Assembly (NCBI GenBank): GCA_958437935.1
Contig: CAUBPS010000001.1
Location: 1 to 64,000 of the forward strand
Source: an uncultured Collinsella sp.
GTDB lineage: Bacteria > Actinomycetota > Coriobacteriia > Coriobacteriales > Coriobacteriaceae
Direction: 5' to 3'
Length of the DNA stretch: 64,000 bases
In this document: in pieces, positions 1 to 8,042 of the stretch
How positions within the stretch are numbered: the first letter of the stretch is position 1
Layout of the letters: every line of letters starts with the position of its first letter
Notes under the pieces: generated by a model
Databases searched by the model: none
What the model saw: the letters and a program-made list of their open reading frames with translations, nothing else
Told to the model about the DNA's origin: nothing
Position numbers and translations under genes: made by a program

Positions 1-43
1 GGTCGGCGGGGCCATTGTGGCTCTTGACAGCGGATTGGGTCAT
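1..43 (-). CDS. possible 5' end of an unidentified gene
   Basis: On the minus strand an ATG at 41-43 opens a reading frame (MTQSAVKSHNGPAD) that runs off the window edge. No Shine-Dalgarno site is visible before it; a structured hairpin element ending in TTTT lies just upstream. I do not recognise the protein. It may be a real gene start or chance. Confidence 0.25.
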   Translation of the reverse strand, partial: MTQSAVKSHNGPAD

Positions 44-51
44 ATGAGCGA

Positions 52-150
52 AAACCCGCCAGAGCGAGCAAGGTGCCTTGAAACGAGGCGGCATTGACCT
101 TATGGTCATGCCGCCGAAGTTGAAAGGCAGATTGCCGCTCTGGCGGGTTT
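52..150 (-). other. long imperfect hairpin downstream of tyrS
   Basis: Outer arms at 52-66 and 136-150 are a perfect 15-bp inverted repeat. Inside, 87-99 pairs with 104-115 around a TTAT loop with one bulged base, and shorter paired pieces (AAGGTGCC region with GGCAG region) lie between. On the minus strand the outer stem is followed by TTTT, so it could end tyrS transcripts. It is much larger than a normal terminator, so a structured RNA or mobile palindromic repeat is also possible. Confidence 0.55.
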
Positions 151-163
151 GCAGCGTCGACCG

Positions 164-191
164 GTTACGCGGTTTGGTAAAACCGCGTAAC
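164..191 (-). terminator. hairpin overlapping the tyrS stop codon
   Basis: A perfect 12-bp stem (164-175 with 180-191) with a 4-base loop starts inside the tyrS stop codon. No T-run follows on the minus strand, so it may act together with the larger hairpin at 52-150. Confidence 0.4.
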
Positions 192-1402
192 TAAATAAGC
201 TTGAAGCCCTTGCGCTTGCCCACGGAAAGGGTGTCGCCCAGCTTGAGGGCACTGGGGTCGATGTTATAGCTCTTGGGAGCCACGGCCTCGCCGTTGATCT
301 TGACGCCGCCGCCGTCGATGTCGCGACGGGCCTGGCCGGCGCTCGCTGAAAGGCCCAGGTCCTTAAGCAGGCCTGCGAGGTAGATCTGGCCCTCGTCGTT
401 AACGGTCAGCTCGACGTGCTTCTCGGGGAAGTCGGCAAGCTGGCCTTCCTTGAACACACGGTCGAACTCGGCCTGGGCCTCGTCACCGGCGCCGGCGCCG
501 TGGTAGGTATCGCACAGGTCGCGGCCCAGAGCGCGCTTGAGCTCGTAGGGGTCGGCGGAACCATCGGCCAGGGCGGCGTCGATCTTGTCGACCTCGGCCG
601 GGGTGAGCGAGCTGGCCAGACGATAGTACTTGCCGATCATCTCGTCGGGGATGGACATGGTCTTGCCGAACATATCCTTGGGAGCATCGGTCAGGCCGAT
701 GTAGTTGCCGTAGGACTTGGACATCTTGCGCACGCCATCGGTGCCCTCGAGCAGCGGCATGGTGAGCGCGATCTGCGGCTCCATGCCCATCTTCTCCATG
801 AGCTCGCGGCCAGCGAGCAGGTTGAAAAGCTGGTCGGTGCCGCCCATCTCCACGTCGGCCTTGATCTGAACGGAGTCGAAGGCCTGCATCACGGGGTACA
901 GGAACTCGTGCAGGGCGATCGGCGTCTGGGACTGGTAGCGCTTGGTAAAGTCATCGCGCTCGAGGATGCGGGCGACGGTGAACTTGGAGCACACCTGCAG
1001 CAGTCCGGCCAGATCCATCGACAGGATCCAGTCGCCATTGTGCACGATGGTGGTCTTCTCGGGATCCAGGATCTTCATGGCCTGGCTGACATAGGTCTCG
1101 GCGTTGGCCTCGATCTGCTCCTGCGAAAGCTGCGGGCGGGTGGAGTTCTTGCCCGAGGGGTCGCCGATCAGTGCGGTACCGTTACCGATGATGAGGGTGA
1201 CGTTGTGGCCCAGGTCCTGGAACTGACGCATCTTGCGCAGGGGCACGGCATGGCCCAGGTGCAGGTCGGGGCTGGTAGGATCGACGCCGAGCTTGATGTT
1301 GAGGGGCTCGCCCTTCTCAAGCTTCTTGCGAAGGTCGGCCTCGGGGACGATCTGCGCTGCGCCCGAGGTGATGATACGCATTTGCTCGTCGACAGACAGC
1401 AT
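191..1402 (-). CDS. tyrS: tyrosyl-tRNA synthetase
   Basis: Cytoplasmic enzyme that charges tRNA-Tyr with tyrosine. The 403-residue protein has the class I signature HLGH near residue 48 and KMSKS near residue 230, followed by a C-terminal S4 RNA-binding domain (about residues 340-403, ending near KRKGFKLI). The KMSKS form is the one seen in the TyrZ-like branch, whereas E. coli TyrS has KFGKS. The ATG at 1400-1402 is preceded by a strong AGGAGG site. Only about 97 bp separate it from the U32 gene upstream on the same strand, which leaves no room for a T-box leader. Downstream are two hairpins that may end the transcript. The assignment is firm. Confidence 0.97.
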   Translation of the reverse strand: MLSVDEQMRIITSGAAQIVPEADLRKKLEKGEPLNIKLGVDPTSPDLHLGHAVPLRKMRQFQDLGHNVTLIIGNGTALIGDPSGKNSTRPQLSQEQIEANAETYVSQAMKILDPEKTTIVHNGDWILSMDLAGLLQVCSKFTVARILERDDFTKRYQSQTPIALHEFLYPVMQAFDSVQIKADVEMGGTDQLFNLLAGRELMEKMGMEPQIALTMPLLEGTDGVRKMSKSYGNYIGLTDAPKDMFGKTMSIPDEMIGKYYRLASSLTPAEVDKIDAALADGSADPYELKRALGRDLCDTYHGAGAGDEAQAEFDRVFKEGQLADFPEKHVELTVNDEGQIYLAGLLKDLGLSASAGQARRDIDGGGVKINGEAVAPKSYNIDPSALKLGDTLSVGKRKGFKLI

Positions 1403-1499
1403 TGGGTATCCTCCTTTTGCTATAGCACCCTCACCGGATACGGCGGTGCTCGAAGTTCATAAACCCACTCATAATAACCAAAACGGCGCGGCCGAACAC

Positions 1500-3470
1500 C
1501 TACGACAGGAAAATCCTCGTCCTGCCGCACGCGTCGATAACGACCGGCAAACGCGTACCGTCACGTTCGACCAAAAAGCGCCCCTGCTGACGGCGCGAGC
1601 AGTCACGGCAACGGACCTGCCCCGTCGCATCCGTGGCGCAGGTGCCCTCGGCAGTCAGCAAGCAGTGCTCGCACACCATGAGCTCGGGACGGCCGGCATC
1701 GACAGGCCCCAAGACACCGGGGCAAGCGGAAAGCTCGGCAACACGCTCCGCGTCGTGGGCGACAAGCTCGGCAGGCACATACACACAGCCCGCGCCGAGC
1801 CCGCGTAGCCAGGCAAGCGTAACCCGGTTTGCGCAAAACACCGGTGCCGCAACGTCAAACGCCACGCCCAGCTCACGCGCCATCGCCACCTGTCCCAGAT
1901 TACGACAGACGACGCGCCCGGCACGCCGCATAAGCGAGCGGGTACGCGAGGCATCGGCTGCACGACAGACCTCGTCAAGCACCACAACGACGTCGGACAA
2001 ATCGAGTTCTCCGCGCGGGTCGGCATCCATCAGCCGCCAGGCAAAGACCATGCGATCGGAAGCCCCCTTTTCCGTCGGCTCCGTCAACGCCGCCTCGGGC
2101 ACGTCGCCAACAGTCATGGCGGCCTCAAAGGGCAGTATCTCAACGGCTCGTGCAACGGGTACGACCGCGTCCGCCTCGACCCGCATGTGCCCCAGCGCCG
2201 TCGCCGTCTGCTCCAACACGCCGGCGCTACGAATCAGGTACACCTCGCATCCCGCATCCACCTTGCGCTTGCAGTGCACGACAACGCGCTCCCCCGCCGC
2301 AGCATCCACCGGACAGGGCACCTGGGGCCAGCGCTTGGGCACATCGGGGCGTGCATCGGCACCCGGATAGAACCGGATCTCGAGCGTGTCGCCCGCGGCC
2401 ACGGCGGCATCGAGTTCGACGGTCACCTCTTCGTGACCCACCGTCACCAAGTGGCCCACGCGCACGCCCTGGTTAATCGCACGCTCAAAGCTCATGAGCT
2501 CAGCACCCGATCGCCCCCGCAGATACGCATCGGTAAACCCGCGGTTGAACGACCTGCCCAGCTCGCGCTCGAGCGCCGACACGGCAGCGGCATCCCACGC
2601 GCCATCGCGCAGCATATCGAGTGCACGACGCCACACCCGCACCACGTTGAACACGTAGTCGGGGTTTTTCATGCGCCCCTCGATCTTGAGCGACGCCACC
2701 CCGGCCCCAACAAGCTCGGGCAGGTGCGCAATGCCCAGATAATCGCGCGGGCACAGCAGACGATCGCCCTCCACGGAAACGACGCTCTCCCCCGCCTCGT
2801 CCACCAGGTCGTACGCCAAGCGACACGGTTGCGTACAGTCGCCGCGCATCGCCGATCGTCCACGCCGCAGGGCCGAAAACTCACAGGCGCCCGAATATCC
2901 AATGCAAATCGCACCGTGGCAGAACACCTCGATAGGCACGCCGGTAGCACACAAGGCGGCAATCTCGTCGACTGCCAGCTCGCGGGCGGTCGTCACGCGC
3001 TCGACCCCGAGCTCATCGGCAGCCAGGCGCACGGCGCCTTCGCTATGAACGCCCGCCTGCGTGGACAGGTGAATCTCGACCCCGGGAATCGCCGCGCGCA
3101 ACGCGCATACCAATCCGGCGTCGGCAACAATCAGGGCGTCGGCACCCAACTCTTGCGCGTGTGCCCCCAGTGCCACCGCGTCGGCCAACTCGTCGTCGAA
3201 CACAAATACGTTAAGCGTCGCATACACGCGCACACCATACGCACGCGCCACGGCACAGCCGCGGGCGAACTCGTCGTCGGTAAAGCCGTGTGCGCTCACG
3301 CGGGCGTTGAACCCGCCCAGGCCCGCATAGATGGCATCGGCACCCGCTGCAATCGCCGCGAGCATCTGATCGAGTCCGCCGGCAGGCGCCAGCAGCTCGG
3401 GCAGCGCCGCCTCGGCAGCCCCCGGCTCGTTATCGCATTGTCCACTCGGCCCCGTCGCCCGAATCGCCAT
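1500..3470 (-). CDS. U32 family peptidase-like protein
   Basis: Belongs to the peptidase U32 (collagenase-like) family, which includes RlhA, an E. coli protein needed for hydroxylation of a 23S rRNA cytidine, and other Fe-S tRNA/rRNA modification proteins. Visible signatures are ELLAPAG near the N-terminus, AIYAGLGGFNAR, the core motif FCHGAICIGYSGAC with a following CTQPCRL cysteine pair, and a C-terminal cysteine-rich stretch (CEHCLL, CRDC). I chose the ATG at 3468-3470 because AAGGAG lies about 8 bases before it; an ATG ten codons upstream has no site. The protein is then 656 residues. A second U32 protein is encoded at 56698-59190. True substrate is not known from sequence. Confidence 0.85.
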   Translation of the reverse strand: MAIRATGPSGQCDNEPGAAEAALPELLAPAGGLDQMLAAIAAGADAIYAGLGGFNARVSAHGFTDDEFARGCAVARAYGVRVYATLNVFVFDDELADAVALGAHAQELGADALIVADAGLVCALRAAIPGVEIHLSTQAGVHSEGAVRLAADELGVERVTTARELAVDEIAALCATGVPIEVFCHGAICIGYSGACEFSALRRGRSAMRGDCTQPCRLAYDLVDEAGESVVSVEGDRLLCPRDYLGIAHLPELVGAGVASLKIEGRMKNPDYVFNVVRVWRRALDMLRDGAWDAAAVSALERELGRSFNRGFTDAYLRGRSGAELMSFERAINQGVRVGHLVTVGHEEVTVELDAAVAAGDTLEIRFYPGADARPDVPKRWPQVPCPVDAAAGERVVVHCKRKVDAGCEVYLIRSAGVLEQTATALGHMRVEADAVVPVARAVEILPFEAAMTVGDVPEAALTEPTEKGASDRMVFAWRLMDADPRGELDLSDVVVVLDEVCRAADASRTRSLMRRAGRVVCRNLGQVAMARELGVAFDVAAPVFCANRVTLAWLRGLGAGCVYVPAELVAHDAERVAELSACPGVLGPVDAGRPELMVCEHCLLTAEGTCATDATGQVRCRDCSRRQQGRFLVERDGTRLPVVIDACGRTRIFLS

Positions 3471-3635
3471 CGGCAAACTCCTTACCAACAAGGTATGCAT
3501 TCACTCTGAAAAATACCGTCATCCAGCATACACGAGGCCTCGCGCGCCTCGTTTGGTTTATCGTGTAATAACTTATGTCCATCCTGCCCCAGCGGCGCAC
3601 CCGCCGCCCGGCACGACATACCTGGAGGTCAATAT

Positions 3636-5834
3636 ATGGGTCCTCGCCAACGACAGGGGCGCAGTCGTTCCAAGACGCATGCCCTGCCCATGATCCTGCT
3701 CTCGTTCTTGGGCCTTTTGCTCATCGCGGGCGTAGCGTTTGGGATTGGCATGATCGGCAACGTCAATCGTTGGCTGTCCGATCTGCCCGACTATACCGAC
3801 GCCAACGCCTATCTGGTGAGTGAACCCACCGAGATCGTCGATTGCAACGGCAACAAGATCGCGAGCTTCTACACGCAAAACCGCAAGTCCATCACCAAGG
3901 ACCAGGTTTCCCCGTACGTGCTGCAGGGCACCGTCGACGTCGAGGACGAGCGCTTCTACGAGCATGGCGGCATCGACCTGTGGGGCATTGCTCGCGCAGC
4001 GGTGGCGACCCTTTCCGGTGGCCACGAGGGCGCCTCGACCATCACCCAACAGCTGGTGCGTAACACCATCCTGCAAGAGGAGCAGTTCGACTCGACCATC
4101 GAGCGTAAGGTCCGCGAGGCCTACATCGCCATCAAGATGGAGGAAATGTACTCCAAGGACGAGATCCTCATGATGTACCTCAACACCATCTATTACGGCC
4201 ACGGTGCCTACGGCATCGAGGCCGCAGCCGAAACCTATCTGTCCAAGAGCGCCGCCGACCTCACCCTGAGCGAGGCCGCGCTGCTCATCGGCCTTCCCAA
4301 CTCGCCTTCGCAGTACGACCCCACGGTCAATCCCGATCTGGCACTGTCTCGCCGCAACAAGGTTCTCGATAACATGCTGCGCCTGGGCCACATCACCCAG
4401 AAGGAGCACGACGCCGCGCAGGCAGAGCCCATCACCCTCAACGTAACCGAGATTTCGGGCAGTGGCGTCGACGTGTATTCGCAGCCCTACTTTGTCGCCT
4501 ATGTTAAGCAGCTGCTGGAGCAGGAGTTCTCCACCGACGTGCTGTTTAAGGGCGGCCTAACCGTCAAAACCACCATCGACCCGACCATGCAGCAGACTGC
4601 CGAGGAGGCCGTGCGCGCCCAGCTCGACACGCTTTCGCTCGACGGCCTGGACATGGGCATGGTCGTCGTCGACCCCAAGACCGGCTACATCAAGTGCATG
4701 GTGGGCGGCTACGACTATAACGCCGACGAGAACCACGTGAACCACGCCACGGCCAAGCGTCCCGTAGGCTCCACGTTTAAGGCCTTTACGCTGGCCACTG
4801 CCATCCAAAACGGCATGAACCCCAACGTCACCCTCAATTGCAACTCGCCTCTTACAGCCAAGGGCACCACGACCAAGGTGCAAAACTATGCCAACCAGAG
4901 CTACGGCACCATCACGCTCAAGCAGGCGACGGCATACTCCTCCAACACCGGCTATATCCAGGTTGCAGAGGCTATCGGCAATAACAAGATCATGTCCCTC
5001 GTCAAAAAGCTCGGCATCGATCCATCTAAGGACAATATCGAGGACGTTCCCGTCATGACGCTCGGCACCGGCTCCATCTCGCCGCTCGAGATGGCCGCCG
5101 CCTACGCGACGTTTGCCAACGGCGGCTACTATCGCCAGCCGATCGCCATCACCGAGATTGACTCTCGTACCGGTTCGGTGCTGTACCAGCACACGGACAA
5201 TCCCTCACAGGTGCTTACCGAGGGCGAGGCCGCCGCGGTCACCGATGTTCTGTCCGGCGTCATGCAGGGCAGCGGTACGGGTGCTGCCGGCGCCTTGAGC
5301 GTCAACCAGCCCTATGCCGGCAAAACGGGCACCACCGACAACACCACCAACCTGTGGTTCTGCGGCTATACCCCGCAGCTGGCGTGCGCCCTGTGGACCG
5401 GCTATTCCGCAGGTGAGATCCCCATCCAAAAATACGGCACGGACCTGCTGGGCGACAGCACCAACCTGCCTGTCTTTAAGCGGTTTATGAACACCGTTCT
5501 GACCGGTACCGAGCGCGAGGAGTTTGCGACCGGAACGGCGCCCACCTACAAGAACAACAGCGTCTGGAAGTTCTACGGCACCAACAACGCCAAGAAGACG
5601 GAGAACGACGACAAGGACGAGAACGAGGACGAAGAGGAAACTACCACAACGACTACCACGACGACCACGACCACCGAGACCACGGGTGGCGACACCACCG
5701 GCGGCACCGGTACGACCGGTGGCTCGACGGGCGGCTCAACTGGTGGTTCGACCGGCGGCGATGGCGGCACGCCTACGCCTACGCCTACGCCTACTCCCGA
5801 CCCCTCGCCCACGCCTGACGATACGGTCGGCTAG
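3636..5834 (+). CDS. class A penicillin-binding protein (PBP1A-type)
   Basis: Bifunctional cell-wall enzyme: glycosyltransferase (GT51) then transpeptidase. After a short basic N-terminus, one membrane segment spans about residues 18-40. The GT51 domain shows EDERFYEHGGID and STITQQLVRN. The transpeptidase domain shows the serine motif STFK, the SxN motif SSN and KTGTT. The C-terminus (from about residue 655) is acidic, then a poly-threonine run, then Gly/Ser/Thr repeats and a PTPTP tail, probably a wall-spanning low-complexity linker. The ATG at 3636 has GGAGG about 8 bases upstream. It is divergent from the U32 gene across 165 bp. Its natural terminator has been split by an IS3-family element. 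Confidence 0.95.
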   Translation: MGPRQRQGRSRSKTHALPMILLSFLGLLLIAGVAFGIGMIGNVNRWLSDLPDYTDANAYLVSEPTEIVDCNGNKIASFYTQNRKSITKDQVSPYVLQGTVDVEDERFYEHGGIDLWGIARAAVATLSGGHEGASTITQQLVRNTILQEEQFDSTIERKVREAYIAIKMEEMYSKDEILMMYLNTIYYGHGAYGIEAAAETYLSKSAADLTLSEAALLIGLPNSPSQYDPTVNPDLALSRRNKVLDNMLRLGHITQKEHDAAQAEPITLNVTEISGSGVDVYSQPYFVAYVKQLLEQEFSTDVLFKGGLTVKTTIDPTMQQTAEEAVRAQLDTLSLDGLDMGMVVVDPKTGYIKCMVGGYDYNADENHVNHATAKRPVGSTFKAFTLATAIQNGMNPNVTLNCNSPLTAKGTTTKVQNYANQSYGTITLKQATAYSSNTGYIQVAEAIGNNKIMSLVKKLGIDPSKDNIEDVPVMTLGTGSISPLEMAAAYATFANGGYYRQPIAITEIDSRTGSVLYQHTDNPSQVLTEGEAAAVTDVLSGVMQGSGTGAAGALSVNQPYAGKTGTTDNTTNLWFCGYTPQLACALWTGYSAGEIPIQKYGTDLLGDSTNLPVFKRFMNTVLTGTEREEFATGTAPTYKNNSVWKFYGTNNAKKTENDDKDENEDEEETTTTTTTTTTTTETTGGDTTGGTGTTGGSTGGSTGGSTGGDGGTPTPTPTPTPDPSPTPDDTVG

Positions 5835-5914
5835 AAATCATCCGGCCATAAGCAACAAGGCCCCCGAGCAGCTTATTGAACTGCACCCCAAAACTTGGAC
5901 GGCTTAAATAAGAA

Positions 5915-6826
5915 CTACGCCGCAAGGGACTGTCTCCGGAACTCCTCCGGGGTCAGTCCCTTCAGTTTAACCTGGCGCCTCCTCGTGTTCCAATGGACCA
6001 CGAAGTCGTCGAGGTCCGCCTTGAAGGACTCGAAGTCCGGCCACGTCCTTCCGCGGAAGAACTCGTCCTTGATGTGGCCGAACACCTGCTCCGTCGCGCC
6101 GTTGTCGATGCAGTTGCCCTTCCGGGACATGCTCTGCACCACGCCGGCCTCCTCCAACCGCCTGCACCAACCGGCCTGCTGGTACTGCCAGCCCATGTCC
6201 GAGTGCAGGATCGGCCTGGAGCCCTCGGGCTTCCTGGACACGAGCTGGTCGAGCAGCTCGTGCTGCTGAGCCATGTTGGGGTGCAGCGACGTGGACCAGG
6301 CGACGATCTCCTTGCTGCCGAAGTCGTAGACCGGCGCGAAGTAGGCCTTGCCCCAGGGCTGCTTGAACTCGGTGACGTCGGTGCCCATCTTCTCCCACGG
6401 CCCGTCGGCGGCGAAGTCCCTGCCGATGACGTTCTCGAAGGTCTTTCCGACCTTGCCCCTGTACGAGTTGTACCTGTGGTAGTCGGTCTCGCGGCGGATC
6501 CCGCAGCTGATGCCCATCTCGCGCATCATCTTCAGCACGGTCTTGTAGGCTATGCGCACGCCCCGCTCGGCGCGCAGGCACATGGCGATCTGCCTGTGGC
6601 CGCACCCGTTGGCGGCGCGCGAGAATATCTCGGCGGCGGCCTCCCAGAGCTCGGGCCTGGTGGGAGCCTTCGGGTGCGACAGCGCGTAGTAGTAGCTCGA
6701 CCTCGCCAGGCCGGCGCACTCCAGCAGGCACCCCAACCCGTACCCCTCTTCGCGCAGGGCGCTCACGGCCTCGACCTTCGCCCTGGTCAGAGTCCGTCCC
6801 TCTCGACCAGGGCACGCAATTTTTTT
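5915..6826 (-). CDS. IS3-family transposase OrfB (DDE domain)
   Basis: Catalytic part of the transposase. It has an HTH_21-like start (region around SALREEGYGLGCLLECAG) and an rve integrase core with the three acidic residues visible: TDVTEF, HSDMGWQYQ and NGATEQVFGHIKDE. It ends with the usual VHWNTRRRQ and TPEEFRRQS block. It has no good start of its own. It is read by a -1 shift at the A-run 6820-6826 from OrfA, giving an OrfAB fusion. Confidence 0.93.
   Translation of the reverse strand, partial: KKIACPGREGRTLTRAKVEAVSALREEGYGLGCLLECAGLARSSYYYALSHPKAPTRPELWEAAAEIFSRAANGCGHRQIAMCLRAERGVRIAYKTVLKMMREMGISCGIRRETDYHRYNSYRGKVGKTFENVIGRDFAADGPWEKMGTDVTEFKQPWGKAYFAPVYDFGSKEIVAWSTSLHPNMAQQHELLDQLVSRKPEGSRPILHSDMGWQYQQAGWCRRLEEAGVVQSMSRKGNCIDNGATEQVFGHIKDEFFRGRTWPDFESFKADLDDFVVHWNTRRRQVKLKGLTPEEFRRQSLAA
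6782..6826 (-). promoter_or_regulatory. programmed -1 frameshift signal
   Basis: On the minus strand a heptamer A_AAA_AAA is in the right phase of OrfA (codons CTA AAA AAA). A stem-loop follows within about 9 bases: CCTGGTC pairs with GACCAGG (6782-6811), extended by an AGAG/CTCT pairing. Slipping back one base gives KKIACPG, which leads into OrfB. This matches the known IS150-type recoding arrangement. Confidence 0.88.
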
Positions 6827-7278
6827 AGGTAGGCCACCTCGGTCTCGAGCCTTCGGCAGCGCTCCTCGAGCTCCTGCTCGCGCGTGCGCGGCCTCGCCTT
6901 GGAACCGCTCGGCCGGCCCTTGGGCCTCGGGCGCAGGGCCTCCGCGCCGCCCTCGCGGTAGAGCGCGCACCATCTCTTGAGCGGCGTCAGGGACATGACC
7001 CCGAACGCCTCCATGGCGTCCCGCTTGCTCATGCCGCCGTCGACCACGGCCGAGGCGGCGGCGACCTTCTGCTCGTATGTGTACCTGGCCTGCTTGCCGT
7101 CCATGGATAGCAGCACCTCGCTTCCGAACGACCGGTATACGTAGAGCCATTGTCTCACGGTGTCGCGCGGGACCGACAGCGCCTTCGCCGCCGACTCGGA
7201 GCCGTGGCCTCGCTCGAAGAGCCCGATCGCCGCCTTCCTGGCCACGATGTCGTGCTTCACCCTCAAGTCGACACGCAT
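6787..7278 (-). CDS. IS3-family transposase OrfA
   Basis: DNA-binding subunit, about 163 residues. Two helix-turn-helix segments are visible (AIGLFERGHGSESAAKAL and a second near AASAVVDGGMSKRDAMEAFG), followed by a basic stretch and a C-terminal leucine-zipper-like coiled coil (EQELEERCRRLETEVAYLKKL). I chose the ATG at 7276-7278 because GGGAGG lies about 6 bases upstream; an upstream ATG would start inside the terminal repeat. It stops at 6787 if no shift occurs. Confidence 0.9.
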   Translation of the reverse strand: MRVDLRVKHDIVARKAAIGLFERGHGSESAAKALSVPRDTVRQWLYVYRSFGSEVLLSMDGKQARYTYEQKVAAASAVVDGGMSKRDAMEAFGVMSLTPLKRWCALYREGGAEALRPRPKGRPSGSKARPRTREQELEERCRRLETEVAYLKKLRALVERDGL

Positions 7279-7387
7279 AAAAAGCCTCCCATTTCTCATG
7301 TCCAAGAAATGGGAGACAGTTCATATTAAACTGCTCGGGGGCCTTTTAGTTTAAAGCGACCTGGTGGGCGGTCTTTATACCGGCAAA

Positions 7388-7424
7388 CAAAAAAAGGGGG
7401 TACCGACCAACGTCGATACCCCTT
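7388..7424 (-). terminator. argR terminator
   Basis: On the minus strand an AAGGGGTATCGAC arm pairs with GTCGGTACCCCC, with one bulge, around a short loop and is followed by seven T residues. It lies about 50 bp after the argR stop. Confidence 0.85.
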
Positions 7425-7472
7425 ACAAGCCACTATGTCACGCACACAGTGCCGAGCGCACGACCCGCACGC

Positions 7473-7910
7473 CTACTTGCGAGAATTGCTCAGCTTATTG
7501 ATCAGCGCCTCAAGACGCTCGCCGTCCTCGGCCGTCTGGGCAATAACCAAAATCGTATCGTTGCCGGCAAGCGAGCCAAGCACATCGGGCAGCTCTGCCG
7601 CATCAACGGCGGCGGCGATGCCGGAAGCCGTGCCAGGCTGAGCCTTGATCATAACCAGATTATCGGTGCGCAGAACGCCCGTTACGAGCTCGGAAACCAT
7701 ACGCTGCAGGTGCAGGTCCTCTGCCAGAACATAGATGCCCTCAGGGAGCTTACGCAGCCCCATATCGGCAATATCGCGAGAGACAGTCGCCTGCGTGCAA
7801 TCAAAGCCCATAGCGCGGAGCTCATCGACCAGCACGCGCTGCGTGCGGACGTCCTTATTGCGCACAATATCTCTAATGGCATCCTGGCGCCCATTGCGTT
7901 TTTTAGCCAT
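7473..7910 (-). CDS. argR: arginine repressor ArgR
   Basis: Transcription factor that binds arginine and represses biosynthesis or activates catabolism. The first 70 residues form a winged helix (QDAIRDIVRNKDVRTQRVLVDELRAMG, then TQATVSRDI, the recognition helix). The C-terminal half carries the oligomerisation and arginine-binding block GTASGIAAAVDA with DTILVIA. I placed the start at the ATG 7908-7910 (MAKKRNGRQD), about 6 bases after an AGGG site; this gives 145 residues, close to family size. The longer frame starts without a better site. It stands alone with its own terminator. No arginine genes are next to it, although a carbamoyltransferase homologue (YgeW) lies 18 kb away. Confidence 0.93.
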   Translation of the reverse strand: MAKKRNGRQDAIRDIVRNKDVRTQRVLVDELRAMGFDCTQATVSRDIADMGLRKLPEGIYVLAEDLHLQRMVSELVTGVLRTDNLVMIKAQPGTASGIAAAVDAAELPDVLGSLAGNDTILVIAQTAEDGERLEALINKLSNSRK

Positions 7911-8030
7911 ACAAACCCTCTCTCCAAAAGATGGCGGAGACAATCAATCAGTGATTGAATAGTTTAACGCTATTTGAAGGCTTTTGTGTATAAGAACGCA
8001 TTTCGAAACAATTCTATGCAAATTTGTTTC
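7911..8030 (-). promoter_or_regulatory. argR upstream region with candidate operators
   Basis: An AT-rich stretch holds a perfect 7-bp inverted repeat TCAATCA-G-TGATTGA at 7944-7958. Further upstream, around 7986-8028, are sequences loosely like ARG boxes (GTATAAGAACGCAT and ATGCAAATTTG). Autoregulation by ArgR is usual, but the exact boxes here are inferred. Confidence 0.4.
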
Positions 8031-8042
8031 GAGATGAGCCGT

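Larger units (their letters stand above)
5877..7323 (-). mobile_element. IS3-family insertion sequence (IS150-like)
   Basis: Terminal inverted repeats at 5877-5900 and 7300-7323 both start TGAACTG and match at 18 of 24 positions. A 3-bp target duplication TAT lies at 5874-5876 and 7324-7326. The 1447-bp element carries orfA and orfB joined by a -1 frameshift signal, as in IS3-family elements. Both frames and both ends look intact, so it may be active or recently inserted. Confidence 0.95.
5857..7350 (+). terminator. intrinsic terminator split by an insertion sequence
   Basis: Positions 5857-5871 and 7331-7345 are a perfect 15-bp inverted repeat (AAGGCCCCCGAGCAG and its complement) followed by TTTTAGTTT. 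Removing the element at 5877-7323 and one TAT copy joins them around a loop of about nine bases. This is the expected terminator of the penicillin-binding protein gene, with the insertion in its loop. Confidence 0.85.

Noticed and set aside
1403..1499. T-box riboswitch for tyrS
   Set aside because: Only 97 bp precede the gene and no T-box motif (TGGGTGGTACCGCG-like) is present.
7944..7958. Confirmed ARG box
   Set aside because: The palindrome TCAATCA-G-TGATTGA is clear but is not a convincing match to the usual ARG box, so it is listed only as a candidate region.
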